Below, piece by piece: positions 11,470 to 22,988 of a DNA stretch of 64,000 bases. The notes under the pieces were generated by a model. That model was not told the origin of the DNA and searched no databases. It saw only the letters and a list, made by a program, of their open reading frames with translations. The DNA is from Fistulifera solaris (taxonomy: Eukaryota > Bacillariophyta > Bacillariophyceae > Naviculales > Stauroneidaceae): contig AP026129.1 in the NCBI GenBank assembly GCA_030295235.1, positions 1,178,001-1,242,000 of the forward strand, written 5' to 3'. Every line of letters starts with the position of its first letter. Position 1 is the first letter of the stretch. A program made the translations under genes and the position numbers.

Positions 11470-11775
11470 ATGAAGTCCTACCAATTTGTTCTCCTCGCCG
11501 CTGTGCTCTCGTGCGCTTCGGCCTTTGCCCCGGCCACCCCGACCCGCCAGGTTGCCTTCAAGCCCTTGGCCGCCAGCAAGATGCCCGAGCCAGCTGAAAA
11601 GGACCAGCGCGCTGCTGCCCTTGCCGCTTTCGCCACTGCCCTTGCCCCAATTGCCGCCCACGCTACCGAGGTCGATGAGGCCACCGTGATTGGATACGGT
11701 GCTGGTTTGGTCGCCTGCGTTGTTTCTTTGGCGGTTGGTTTCGCCATTGGATACGGAACTCTTGTCAAGCTTTAA
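11470..11775 (+). CDS. Small plastid-targeted thylakoid membrane protein (one span)
   Basis: 101 residues. The start at 11470 is chosen because it gives a perfect diatom pre-sequence: a signal peptide ending CASAFAP (the ASAFAP cleavage motif), a short transit region (KPLAASKMPEPAEKDQR), then an Ala-rich thylakoid-transfer segment ending IAAHA. The mature part, starting near TEVDEATV, is about 36 residues with a single glycine-rich membrane helix (GAGLVACVVSLAVGFAIGYG). Its size and topology fit a low-molecular-mass subunit of a photosynthetic complex. The SLAVGF core resembles cytochrome b6f PetM, but I cannot exclude a photosystem subunit. The GCC/GTC-rich codon usage, unlike its neighbours, suggests high expression. 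Confidence 0.7.
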   Translation: MKSYQFVLLAAVLSCASAFAPATPTRQVAFKPLAASKMPEPAEKDQRAAALAAFATALAPIAAHATEVDEATVIGYGAGLVACVVSLAVGFAIGYGTLVKL

Positions 11776-12295
11776 GTACACACTATAAGTAAGAATAATG
11801 AAAGGATAAAAAGCTAAACACAAGCATGGCAAACCCTATTTTAATCGCTCCTCTCTAGGTCAATTGAACACGTGATTTACGAGCGATAGAAACGATAACG
11901 ATGCCAATTCGCTCGATGCGATAGCTGTCTTCCATCCGAATCAAAGTTTTGTTGTTGTTCTTCAACAACGAGGCCGAAATAAGAGCTTGCAACTAGAAAT
12001 AGCTCCCTCCTCTCTAGCTTTTGCGGAAAAATTATACTCCGGGTATGTTTGTACAGTGCGACACGAATATTGCCTTTATTTAAGGCAATGCATGCCGCTA
12101 CGATAATCAAGGGGAAGTACGTATGCACAGGTGCCATGTGGTTTTCGCATCGGCGTCACTTTTTGTGAAAGACACCGAAAGCCGATCCTTTCAATAGAAG
12201 AACATACTGGTATCATTTTCGATTTTAATTTAGTATAAAAACAACATCACTGTTACTCATCCTAGTATGAAGTTTCCCTTTTCACACTTCTAACC
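11776..12295. other. Intergenic spacer, aldolase promoter
   Basis: No gene seen. The 3' part holds the TATA-like element at 12234. Confidence 0.4.
12234..12240 (+). promoter_or_regulatory. Probable TATA box of the aldolase gene
   Basis: A TATAAAA (in tagtataaaaac) lies about 56 bp upstream of the aldolase ATG, with a pyrimidine-rich stretch between them that could hold the start site. Confidence 0.45.
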
Positions 12296-13387
12296 ATGGT
12301 TCACCAATCGGGCGCTTTCTCCGTCGGGGGAACGTTCCTTTCGACGGCCGAAAAGGCAGCTTTAGAGGAAACGGCCGCTGCGGTTGCCACGTTCGGCAAA
12401 GGAATCACCGCTTGTGACGAAGGACCGGCAACGATCGGGGGCAGATTCGAAAAAGTTGGTGTCGAGAATACGGAGGAGAACCGCCGTAAATACAGACAAA
12501 TGCTCTTTGAAGCCCCCGGCTGTGAAAACTACCTAAGTGCCGCAATCCTCGACCCCGAGACTCTCTATCAGAAGAATGATGAAGGGAAACCGTTCCCTCA
12601 GGTTCTGACCGAACGAGGAATCGTTCCAGGAATTAAGCCGCATTTGAAAGTATACACTCTGCCAGGGACGAATGGCGATACGGTCATGCAGGGACTCGAC
12701 TCTCTGGCGGCTCGTTGCAAGGAGTATTACGACAATGGAGCTCGTTTTGCCAAATGGCGATCGCCGCTGGTCATTGATATGAAGAACAGATGTCCGACGG
12801 ACTTGGCTATCAAAGCAAATATGCATGACTTGGCGCGATATGCACTCATTTGTCAGAGTGAGGGCTTGATGCCCATCGTAGAACCGGATATTTCCTTGAG
12901 CGGAACCCACACTCTAGAAGAAGCCGTCGATGTAAACATTCGTGTCCAGTCGGAGCTATTTAAAGCTATGATTGATCATGGAGTATACATGGCTGGAACT
13001 ACGTTGAAGCCGAATATTGTGAACCCTGGCAAGAACTGTCCCAAGAGTTATACTGTAGAAGAGATCGCCGAAGCCAACATTTTTGTGTTTGAACAGAGTT
13101 TTCCTGTTGCCATGAAAGGTGCCAACTATCTTTCCGGTGGCCAAACCTTGGAGCAAGCTGCTGCTCGATTAAGCGCCATCAATAAAGCGAACAAGAAAGG
13201 GCCTTGGAACTTGAGTTTCAGCTGGAGTCAGGCTTTGCAGCTGCCATTACTTGATCTTTGCAAGGATAAAGGAAATTTGCAGTTGGAAGATATGAGCAAA
13301 TTGTATGTAGAAGAGCTAAAAATCGCAAGTGCAGCTGCCAAAGGAGAATATGAATGGACGAAAGGCGATGGAGACCACAAGGCGTAA
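12296..13387 (+). CDS. Class I fructose-bisphosphate aldolase
   Basis: It cleaves or forms fructose-1,6-bisphosphate by Schiff-base catalysis. The frame is intact at 363 residues, the usual class I length. Markers are GKGITACDEGPATIGGRF at the N-terminus, GARFAKWRSPL with the active-site Lys, LMPIVEPDISL, and the Schiff-base Lys in AGTTLKPNIVNPG, then FLSGGQ-like NYLSGGQTLEQA and WNLSFSWSQALQ. There is no presequence, so it is probably cytosolic. It ends GDHKA, without the C-terminal Tyr that tunes substrate specificity in animal aldolases. Diatoms also carry class II and plastid isoforms, so this would be one of several. Confidence 0.95.
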   Translation: MVHQSGAFSVGGTFLSTAEKAALEETAAAVATFGKGITACDEGPATIGGRFEKVGVENTEENRRKYRQMLFEAPGCENYLSAAILDPETLYQKNDEGKPFPQVLTERGIVPGIKPHLKVYTLPGTNGDTVMQGLDSLAARCKEYYDNGARFAKWRSPLVIDMKNRCPTDLAIKANMHDLARYALICQSEGLMPIVEPDISLSGTHTLEEAVDVNIRVQSELFKAMIDHGVYMAGTTLKPNIVNPGKNCPKSYTVEEIAEANIFVFEQSFPVAMKGANYLSGGQTLEQAAARLSAINKANKKGPWNLSFSWSQALQLPLLDLCKDKGNLQLEDMSKLYVEELKIASAAAKGEYEWTKGDGDHKA

Positions 13388-13491
13388 ATGAGATTAATTA
13401 TGCTAGTATACCTGGTATTCAGACCAATTCAATGGTGATTTACAACAAGCCCTTTCAAATGCTAAAGAAGCGCTGGGAAAATGTATGATGA

Positions 13492-14144
13492 CTATGTTTT
13501 GGATTCCTCCAAGCTAGCTCGATCCACATCGGCATCGTAATCCGCCCTCATACGCTCCAATAAATCGCGCAAACAACAGAGGCCCATTGACATGTAAATG
13601 ACACCGAGAGCAAACATGGCGTAGGATGCTCCTAACATAATCAAATGAACTATCATTTGCCGTGTTTCGAGACTCCGCTCTTCCACTTCGTTCGCTTCCG
13701 CCATGACGACTCCAATGAGACCAATGAACGAGTAGAGAAACCCCCGATAGACCCAATTGTCGTAGGTGGTGGGCACCAGAGCTTTTATACGGAGTTCCGT
13801 GAGAATGAGAATGATGCAAAAGGCCACTATGTACAGACGAAGGACATTTGGCATGAATAAGAAATGGAAGACGGCCATGGCCGCCATCTGGGCTCCGAGT
13901 AATACCGCCGAGACCACGATGGCGATCGACGAAAGGATCGTGAAAGAACGCAAGGCGCACGAGCGTCGAGGAAAGATTCGTTCCGCGGGAGAGAGGTCTT
14001 CATCACTATTCTTCGGAAGAAGTACCGTTTGCTCTTCTGCAGCGTTTGAGGGGCTAATATATGATGTGAGAGATGTTTAAGAAGCCAGTTTTCAAGTCGA
14101 CGGATTCACCATCCCGATGCCTACCTTTCTAAAAAGGGATTCAT
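13492..14144 (-). CDS. Four-span Golgi/COPI-vesicle membrane protein, TVP15-like
   Basis: A 20-nt first exon (14144-14125, MNPFLES) is joined over a 71-nt intron (14054-14124) to the main exon. The protein has a polar N-terminus (NSDEDLSPAERIFPRRS) and four hydrophobic spans: the TILSSIAIVVSAVLLGAQMA region, LYIVAFCIILILTELRI, FLYSFIGLIGVVMAEANE and IMLGASYAMFALGVIYMSMG. Length (about 193 residues) and topology match the COPI-associated/TVP15 family of Golgi membrane proteins, with no catalytic motif. It converges on the aldolase gene with about 100 bp between stops. Confidence 0.5.
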
Positions 14145-14561
14145 TGTGGCATTGCCACGGATGTCCTGAGCTAACATGATAATAGTGAGAGATGCTTTGT
14201 TATTTCGTTGTCGAAAGAAGATGAATAATAATCGCCTGTTTGTTGTTGATGGCAATTCTTCTCCGAAAGTTTTGAATCATGAGACGGTTCTGATTTTGTG
14301 AGATGAAAGAGGTGATCGAGCGAGTAACGAAGCGACTCTTTAGACCGGTACTCGATGACATCATACAGTACATTCACAGTTACAGTCAACCCTGACATTC
14401 ACGTCAGCAAGAAATGACGTTGTTGCCTCGATTTTTCGCAGGACACATTTTTTCTGTTTAGCTCGCTGAATTCGAAAAAACACAAGTCTTTCATTCCTAA
14501 CGAAATAAATTGCTTGCTTTATCTTGACCGCCGCGCTCTTCAGACGACTTTGACATACCCA
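14145..14561. other. Divergent promoter between TVP15-like and threonine dehydratase genes
   Basis: About 417 bp with no convincing coding content. Confidence 0.4.
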
Positions 14562-15999
14562 ATGATACTGTCTCGCTGGAATAAAGGCTTCGCGATCGGG
14601 AAACGATACGCTTTGCCGTCTGTGCGATTCTTTTCGGACTCCTCGGACGACGACACTGAGACGACTGCGAAAACGGAAACACCGCGTGATCTCAACAATC
14701 TCCCCATCACGTTTGCCGATATTAGTCGTGCGGATGTGGCCATTCGTGGAGGAGTCAAACGAACTGTGTGCGAACGATCCCATTTCATCAGTGAACTGGT
14801 CGGCGCCAATGTCTTTTCAAGCAAGAATTTCGTCAATTCACGGGCAGTTTCAAAGAACGAGGTGCTCGGAATGCCATTTTGCAAGTCAAACGAGAAAAAG
14901 GAAACGCGTTAAGGGGTGTGATTGCGGCCAGTGCTGGAAATCACGCCTTGGCGTTGGCGTATCACGGAAAAGAGTTGGGTGTCCCCGTCACGGTCGTCAT
15001 GCCGTCGGTGGCTCCCATGGCCAAAGTGGACAAGTGTCGTGTAAGTGCAAAGATGATCTTTTTACTAAGAGTGCAATGGATCCCTCCTAATGCTTCCTTT
15101 TACAGAAATTCGGTGCCCGTATCATTATTGAAGGACAACACATCGGGCAAGCGAAAGAATATGCGGAGATGCTAGTCGAGAAGGAGGATTTACACTACAT
15201 TAATGGTTACGATGATCCGCCAATTTTGGCGGGTGCGGGTACGATCGGAATGGAAATCATGAACGATGTTCCCTGTGTCGACGTGGTCGTTGTACCCGTG
15301 GGAGGTGCTGGTTTGATTGCCGGAATATCGTGTGCGATCAAAACATTGAAACCCTGTGTCAAAGTGATTGGCGTAGAGCCGGAGTTTTGTGCGTCGTACA
15401 CGGCAGCATTGAAAGCGGGTCGACCAGTACCGGCCCCTTTCACGCCAACACTGGCGGACGGTTTGGCAGTTCCCGTCGTTGGTCCCCATGCCTTCGAAGT
15501 AGCGAGTGCTTATGTAGATGAATGCGTCTTGACGAATGAGATGGAAATATCATTAGCGGTACTTCGACTTATTGAGCAAGAGAAGATGGTGGTGGAAGGC
15601 GGCGGAGCTGCCGGTTTGGCTGCTCTCTTGCCAGGCGGCGCTCTCGATCGATACGATATGAAAGGGAAAAACATTGTGGTCCCATTGTGTGGTGGAAACA
15701 TCGATACAACGGTACTTGGCCGTGTGCTCGAGCGCGGTTTGGCCGCCGATAAGCGACTGGTGAATTTTTATGCTACCGTGTCCGATCGGCCGGGTGGAAT
15801 ATCGGGACTCACCACTCTGTTATCGAATGAAGGTGCCAGCATCAAAGACATTTACCACGAGCGTGCTTGGTTGCATTCCAATGTAGATCAGGTGCAGGTC
15901 AAGTGCGTTGTCGAACTGCAAGGAGTGGAGCACGGAAAAAGACTCCAAAATGCTTTGATTAGTGCGGGATATCCTGTCGTGTGGAATACCGAATTTTAA
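14562..15999 (+). CDS. Threonine dehydratase (ammonia-lyase), PLP, with ACT-type domain
   Basis: It deaminates L-threonine to 2-oxobutanoate (isoleucine synthesis or threonine breakdown). The N-terminus MILSRWNKGFAIGKRY is Arg/Lys-rich and could be a mitochondrial presequence. The PLP fold shows FTGSFKERGARNA (Schiff-base Lys), AASAGNHALALA, the GGAGLIAG phosphate loop and PLCGGNID. A C-terminal ACT-like domain starts VNFYATVSDRPGGISGL. A 65-nt intron at 15041-15105 joins KVDKCR to KFGARIIIEG. The frame breaks at the T-run 14814-14817; one more T gives GANVFFKQEFRQFTG. With one regulatory domain it resembles TdcB-type rather than the two-domain IlvA. About 457 residues. Confidence 0.88.
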
Positions 16000-16792
16000 C
16001 ATCTTTTTGAGCGTGTGCTCGTGCAACACATTTCGCAAGCGGTGTGTTAAGGTAGCGCATTCCGACTCGCCCTCTAGCGTCGAGAGTTGTTGTAGCAACG
16101 ATTTTTCTCTATTCAACGATACGCACTCTCTATGTTACTTTCCCTGCCCATCATTTTATAGAGTTTATCAAGCGAAAACCTTACAAAATACGTAAATTAG
16201 ATCTCTATTATTGGTCGATCTAATTTTAGTAAATCCTTAAATTAAACAAGACTCATAGCTTCTCGGAACTCGGGATTGATGCCGGAATTTTTTCGTACTC
16301 TCTTCCAAACTGTGGATTCTCTTCTTTTTCTTAGTACTTGGTTCGCCATTCCAGTAGGTTAGAAAACGTCCACGTATCGCTTATCTTCCGATGACGAACT
16401 TATAGAGAACTTATTCCGTGGGGTATTTTACAAGGACGGAGAAGCTAAATTACGGAACACTTTGACCCACAATGTGACCGCGGATCGGCAAAGAGTATCG
16501 CTCCATTTGATTCATTTGAAAGTTGAAAGGCTGAAACTAGAAACAAGACCAAGACGATTGTAAACTGTAAGCACTATGTTCCTAGCTGATCTATGGAAAA
16601 GAACTCAAGAAAAGCGACGATGTGGGATGTTCTTCCCTTTCAACATAGAAAAATCGGGATCGGCGAAATCCTCGTACATTTCTTAGGCGAAACTACGTAG
16701 AATGTGTGACTCGTTTAGCTCCTAGCTCCTAGAATTTAAAGCCCAACGATCGGAACGAATCTACCGCCCCATCAACAGCAGTATTTGATTGC
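16000..16792. other. Intergenic spacer with nothing recognised
   Basis: About 790 bp, AT-rich, with short non-protein-like frames only. It contains the HMG-box gene's promoter. Confidence 0.4.
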
Positions 16793-17701
16793 ATGCGCGA
16801 GACTTTGCCCATTTTTCATCATTATAATAACGAGGGGTCAATCGTTAAAGCAACATTCGACGCAAGGAACGACATGGCTGCTTTTATCGACCATCATCTC
16901 GATGGCGATCTGCGCGAGTTCGCAAGGATCTTTGATGGTGATAGCGAAGACATTGGTTTCGAGCAAATGATCGCTCAAGTCACCTACAATGACCAATCTA
17001 TTCTCTCGCCGATCAGATGCATTTCCCCGATCTGTCCAGCCACTTCTGCATTTGTTGACGGACCGTGCTTGCCGACGGATCCGTATCCGTTTGTACTGGG
17101 AGGCCTAAAGTCTCCGGAGACTCCCTGGCATGTGCAGCTCAGGCAAGACTGCAACTTGTCCTCGGACGACAAACCGTGTAACCACGAGCTGGAAGCATCT
17201 GTTGTCATGCAGTCATCCAATGGTTCTACTCAAGTGTCACCTTACCAAGACTTAACTACCCCCATCTTTCTTGCTCAGCCAAGTGCACCCCTCTCATCGA
17301 ATCCGCAACTTGGCGATGAAACGCTTGCGACAGTAAAGAAGAAAAAGAAAAGGTCCACTCGCAACCCCGTCACACCGGCCTTGTCGGCTTACAATTTCTT
17401 TTTTCGCGACGAACGCGACCGCATTTTAAAGAAACACCAAGACATGGCCTATACGCCGGAACGACAAGACTTGCTATTACACAGGCACTGGCAGCAAGAC
17501 CGCAGTCAAAAACGACGTCACGTAAAGACTCACGGGAAAATCAATTTTGCGACCTTATCGAAATGCATTTCGATGCGGTGGAAGCAATTGCCGGAGCACG
17601 CGAAAACCTTTTATCGCGAAATATCGTTGCGCGATTGGGATCGTTTCCGAAAAGAGAGTAGTACTGCTGAAGAACGTTTGTTGTATGATGCTTCGACTTA
17701 A
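16793..17701 (+). CDS. HMG-box protein with a long loop inside the box
   Basis: An intact 302-residue frame with a low-complexity N-terminal half. A basic stretch (VKKKKKRSTRN) precedes the box, which starts TPALSAYNFFFRDERDRIL (helix 1), then about 40 basic residues, then KINFATLSKCISMRWKQLPE and HAKTFYREISLRDWDRF (helices 2 and 3). The first half of the box matches stramenopile HMG proteins of the P-x-SAYN-x-FF type. It is expected to bend DNA as a transcription or chromatin factor. The insertion between helices 1 and 2 is unusual for HMGB proteins. Confidence 0.75.
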   Translation: MRETLPIFHHYNNEGSIVKATFDARNDMAAFIDHHLDGDLREFARIFDGDSEDIGFEQMIAQVTYNDQSILSPIRCISPICPATSAFVDGPCLPTDPYPFVLGGLKSPETPWHVQLRQDCNLSSDDKPCNHELEASVVMQSSNGSTQVSPYQDLTTPIFLAQPSAPLSSNPQLGDETLATVKKKKKRSTRNPVTPALSAYNFFFRDERDRILKKHQDMAYTPERQDLLLHRHWQQDRSQKRRHVKTHGKINFATLSKCISMRWKQLPEHAKTFYREISLRDWDRFRKESSTAEERLLYDAST

Positions 17702-18470
17702 GAGCTTGTCTGAAGCTCATAAATGAAATTCATCATTCTTACTTTTCGAGGAAATACTGTACCAGAGAGAGCAATGTCGTGGACACTTTCTTTTCTGATG
17801 GTTCGACCATGAGCTCTTCCGACGTTAATGAAAAATAGCAGGATCATCTCTGCTGAACGGCAAGTCATGCATATAGTAGTGAAACGAATCATCATTAATG
17901 ACTACATTCTTGCAATCAAGAATCCTTTATAAGCCAGAGTTTATGACTCCGAGACATCTGTCTTCATATTTCTCGCGTACTGGTACCAGCATTATGCATC
18001 ATAATGCACTTTCGAATGGGCGTAAGCCGTTGTTTCCACATGACTACATTTCAGTCCTTTGATAGCCAGCGCTTTCACCGGGCTTTGTTATTTCGATTCA
18101 TGCCTTTATACAGTCCGCAACGGCAAAAAAAAATTGTGTCGAGCCACTTTGGATTATTGCCTTTGGAGGCGATGATGTGAGAGGATCCTTCGTTCCGTCG
18201 AAAGTCGTTTGCGGAAATCATCATCATCTTTGTGGTTCGGATTTACTATACCAACGTGTAGACATAAAGTGCAATACCAACTTATTCACGGCTGCATTTC
18301 AGTCATGAATACTGAAAACATGTCTTACAGGTACTAGCTAAGCAATCCATTATAAGGCCTTATTATTGGCGCGCAAAAAGAAAAACATGACGCTCGCTCC
18401 ACTCACATCATTGCTGGTCAAAGAGGTATAGTCTTACTCTATCTATTCTACCAATACCCCCTTCTAAGCC
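17702..18470. other. Intergenic spacer with nothing recognised
   Basis: About 770 bp between two plus-strand genes. No coding pattern, repeat or RNA gene seen. Confidence 0.4.
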
Positions 18471-21400
18471 ATGGAAAACGAAGTCTCGCATTACGTGGTC
18501 ACGGCGCATCCACCAGGAAGCGTACTGGCAACTCTCAAATGTTATTTCACGTCGTCCGAAGTACAGGTACGAAGTTCTCGCCATTCCTGTTTGCTTGTCT
18601 CATCGTATCATCTGTTTTACATTATTATTATTACGTGTGTTTATTTTTTCTTAATTTTTCTTCTTCTTGTTTTTACATAGGACTTATTGATTGCTAAATC
18701 ACGTCGATTGGAAGTTCGACAATGGAAACAAGGAACGCTGGATACCATCTTGACGTTACCCATTCACGGTCGGATCATTGCCATGACGGCGTTGCCTTCT
18801 TCGTCCGAAAAACAACCTCAGTGCGTCTTTTTCCTCACGGAACGTTTTCAGTATGCCTTGATCGGATACGATGCAACGCAAACACCGTATCCGATCCAAA
18901 CGTACGACAGTGGTTCCTTTCCGGAAGGTGTCACGATGGGACGTACCACAGAACATCCGCTCTTAACCATGCATCCTACGTGCTTGGCGTTGCATCTGTT
19001 TCGTGGCTTTGTGACCATTTTGCCCTTTCAAGGCCATCAACAATTGCAACGTCCCTTTCATGTCCGTGTCGAACAAGCGCACAAGATTCTCGCGCTGTGT
19101 TTTCTCCTCCATACTACGACTACGACTACTACTACTACCACCACCCACGAACCACACCTCTGTATTTTGTACCAAAGTCAGGCCCATCAACACGTCACAT
19201 CCGCGAAAATTGTCGGACACGAATTGCATTTTCAAGGCATGCAATCCCGGGTCGATGGGGGAAGTGCCCTCTTGTTGCCTGTTCCTCCTTTGGGCAACAA
19301 CGAAACCATCGGAGGTGTATTGGTCATTGGACAAATGCAATGGACGTATTTGCATTTGAATGGGACCACGAAAGTGGTACCAATACGGCAAGCGCTTCTT
19401 TTTGTGTGCCACCACGTTACCGGCCCAGCCCTGGCCGCGTTATTTGTTGGCGGATGAATTTGGTAATTGGCATGTATTGACGTTGCTGGTGGAGTCGAAT
19501 AAAATCATGGCATTGCAACGAGATGTGTTGGGATCGTGTACCTTGTGTCATTCGTTGGTGGTATTAGACGACGGATTGGTGTTTGCGGGAAGTCGTGTTG
19601 GTGATTCGCAGCTCCTGCAGATTCACCCAGAACCCGTCGAGGATGCATTTCTGAGTGTCGTGGAAGAATACACGCAATTGGGACCCATTTTGGATTTGGA
19701 TAGCAATGGACCCGTCGTCGTGACGGCATCGGGATCGAGTCAATTTGGGAGTCTCCGATTGGTGCGGAATGGGATCGGAATGAATGAATACGCGGCCGTG
19801 GAAATGCCCGCCATCCAAAAATATGTTTCGATTGAAGGTTTCGGCGAATGAGGATCAGTATTTGGTACAGAGTTTTGTGGGGGAAACGCGAGTGTTGGGT
19901 GTTGTGGAACATGAGGAGGGTGCGACCTTGGAAGAAGTGTGGTTGGCCGGACTCGACAGTCAGTCTTCGTCGTTGTACGTGGGCAATGTGACGGGAGGTG
20001 TCTGGATCCAAATCACGGACTCGGCCGTGCGATTGTGTACCGCGGAGGCGGTATTGGATACGTGGGTCGCGGAGAAGCCCATAACGGTGGCTACGGCCAA
20101 TCCCGCCGGTCAAATTGCGGTCGCTCTGCAAGGTGGTTTGCTGCAGTATCTAATAGTTGGTGACGACAGCACCTTGAAGGTGATGACTTCCAAGTCCATG
20201 GGAAAAGATGTTTCTTGTTTAACTTTGGATCCTTTGACGAGTGACGCGATGGAAACGGATTCGGCGGTGTCGGCGAAATTAGTCGGCGTGGGACTCTGGG
20301 ATGAATTCAAAGTCCGCCTATTGGCGCTGGATTCACTGGAAGAATCTCTCTGCTTGGAACTTTCGGAGGAGTCCGAGAACGACGAGCGTCACCATCGTCT
20401 CAACATGATGGCTCGTAGTCTATGTTTCATTACCTTGGAATTGGATAGCAATCGAAGTGTCAATGTGGATATGCTATTTGTTGGTTTGGGAGATGGGACG
20501 TTGATCTCTTTTTCATTGTCGCAAGGCAAGGGCGTTGTGTCGGCTCATTCTCGCAAAGAAGTATGCCTCGGCACACAACGGATTGATCTCGTTCCTCTTC
20601 ACACGGAAGAAGGTGGGACATGCGTCTTGGCTACTGGCGACCGACCAACCGTCATCTATTTGGCAGGACTGTCCAATAACAATCCTAAATTATGCTATTC
20701 CACTGTGAATTTGAGTGGCAGTGATGAGGAGGACCGGTCGCAGCAGACGATCGCTGTGAATGTTGCCACGCCGTTTGTTAGTCCCAAAATTTTTGAAACG
20801 ATGGGTAGTCAGCATTATTCGCTCTGCGTGGCAGATGACACCTATCTTCGTCTGGGTGTCATTGACGACATTCAGAAGCTACATGTTACGACTTGTCGAT
20901 TGGGTATGGCTCCACGTCGCATTGTACATTGCCCTGAAGGCCGACTATTTGCGGTGGGGTGTCTCGAAAGTGGGATCAAGCACCTTGGTGTGCTGCAAGA
21001 AGACGATGAGACTAGTATGGGTAACTGCATTCGTATCTTGGACGATACTACCTTTGATGACTTAGAGCGAATCGATTTGGAGCCGTTTGAGATGATTTTA
21101 TCGATGGTATACGTGTCATTGCAGGTTGGAAACGAAACGAGCCCATTTCTCCTAGTTGGCACAGCTTATGCACTTCCTAGTGAAGACGAACCAACGCGGG
21201 GGCGAATTTTGGTTTACACTTGCCAACGTCAAGAAAACACAACCTCCGCAACGGATGACAGCCGGGCGATACGACCAGTCGCAGAATTCATTGCATCAGG
21301 TGCTGTCTACAGTCTGTGTCAGTTCTACGACGGAATGGCTCTGTGTACAGTTGGCTCAAAGACCATGGTATGCCGATTGGTAAAAGAAGCTGGTCTGTTT

Positions 21401-22369
21401 CGTTTCGAGTTTGTCGGGCGCGGTCACCATGGTAACATACTTAGCCTTTTTGTGAAGAGTTTGGCCAAACGCACACCTGCTTCCGATGGGTCACAGGACG
21501 GTGACACCAGCAAGGCCCCAGCCACCCTAATGGACGTTTCCGAGCATAAAGAGTCAAAAGCGGAATCGAAGGAGGAAGAACAGTTTGCCATTGTGGGAGA
21601 TCTTATGCGTTCCATTAGTTTGGTGCAATATTATCCCGAGCACAAAACCCTTGAAGAAATCGCTCGCGATTTCAACAGTAATTGGACGACTGCGATCGAG
21701 ATGCTCCACGCCAACGTGTACTTAGGAGCCGAGAACTGGAACAATCTGTTCTGTCTGCGACGTAACACCGCGTCCACGAGCGCGGAAGTTCAGTGTCGCC
21801 TTGAAACGGTCGGTGAATATCATTTGGGTGAGATGTGCAACAAGTTTCTGCCCGGTAGTTTGGTCATGCCGGTTTCCTCCACCAAGGGCAAGCCACGCAC
21901 GACGCCCGAAAGTCCCTCCAAAGCGAATCGCGTCGCGGCTCGTAAGGCACCCATTGTTACGGGCAGTCAGACATTGTTTGGGACGGTGGATGGGACGTTG
22001 GGTGTCATTTTAGGACTGGACGGGAAAACGGCGACGTTTTTGAGCTGTTTGGAGCGGGCCATGTCTACCACTATTCAACCAGTGGGTGATCTAGACCATC
22101 GCATGTTCCGGGCGGTGCAAGCGAATCATCGGATCCATCCTGCCCATGGTTTCATTGATGGTGATTTAATCGAAAGTTTCCTGGATTTAGATCAAGAATT
22201 GATGGAAAAGGTCGTTACGGCAATGAATCGAGACGGAGGATGGGATGCGGGCGATGAAGACGCCACTATGATGCCCATTCAAGAAAGTGGTGAAACTGAG
22301 AGTGATCGCATGGATCTTTCGATTGATGATGTAGTGACGATGGTCGAAGAAATGACAATGTTACATTGA
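18471..22369 (+). CDS. DDB1: DNA damage-binding protein 1 (CUL4 adaptor)
   Basis: Three-beta-propeller adaptor of CUL4 ubiquitin ligases, acting in nucleotide-excision repair and replication control. Exon 1 (MENEVSHYVVTAHPPGSV) is joined by a 114-nt intron (18567-18680) to DLLIAKSRRLEV. Signature stretches are GLVFAGSRVGDSQLL, LRLVRNGIGMNEYA, QSFVGETRVLG, GLGDGTLISF, CLGTQRIDLVP, DRPTVIY, IDDIQKLHV, FAIVGDLMRSISLVQY, EIARDFNSNWTTAIE, YLGAENWNNLF and the C-terminal GFIDGDLIESFLDLDQE...VVTMVEEMTMLH. About 1260 residues against 1140 in human; the excess includes a Thr tract (HTTTTTTTTTTTHEPH) near 19110-19145. Two one-base breaks, near 19424 and at the A-run near 19818-19822, split the frame. 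Confidence 0.93.
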
Positions 22370-22577
22370 AATTGATTGAAAGAGCGTTGATTATTGCATG
22401 ACGACTGCTGGATGGAGTAGAAGAGAAAAATATGGAATGATAAAGAGTCATTATAAATTGAATTTACACATTCGTATCCGTCTTGAAGAAAAATTCTCAG
22501 TACAGCTCTTCTTTCTTTTTTAAAAATGAAACATGAAAAATAAACATACACGGGACCACGTCGGGAAGCGTTTCCTA

Positions 22578-22988
22578 TTACGCTGGAACGGCTTCAACCA
22601 ACATCTTTTGCGGATTTGGAACAAACTTGATTTTCTTATGATCTCCCAACACTTTGCCATGCACATCGTAAAATTCTCCATTGGGAGCTTGGTAGGCATC
22701 CCGACGATCCATGCGGAACAATAAAAGCAATATTGCCGGAAAGCACGCCACCACAATCCCTCCGACAGTCGCGGCGAGTGTCAACGGACCTCGATAATGT
22801 TGTTGTCCCCAAACACCACCGGAGGGAACCCCGGGCGGAGGAGGATGATCGACATAAAAGACACGTTGACTCGGGGTCTTCGTGTCGACTGGAGTCGACT
22901 GGTCCGTCTCGGTAATAATATCTTCATCAATCAAAACAGCATCGGTGGTGATGATGGAGGAGTCATATTCGATTTTATCGTGTTTCAT
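22578..22988 (-). CDS. Uncharacterised single-span membrane protein
   Basis: 136 residues, intact. An acidic N-terminus (residues 1-40), a Pro-rich patch (HPPPPGVPSGGVWGQQHYRG), one strong span (LAATVGGIVVACFPAILLLL) and a short basic C-terminal tail (RMDRRDAYQAPNGEFYDVHG). I do not recognise the family. The layout suggests a single-pass protein with a short cytosolic tail. It converges with DDB1, about 210 bp between stops. Confidence 0.6.
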   Translation of the reverse strand: MKHDKIEYDSSIITTDAVLIDEDIITETDQSTPVDTKTPSQRVFYVDHPPPPGVPSGGVWGQQHYRGPLTLAATVGGIVVACFPAILLLLFRMDRRDAYQAPNGEFYDVHGKVLGDHKKIKFVPNPQKMLVEAVPA

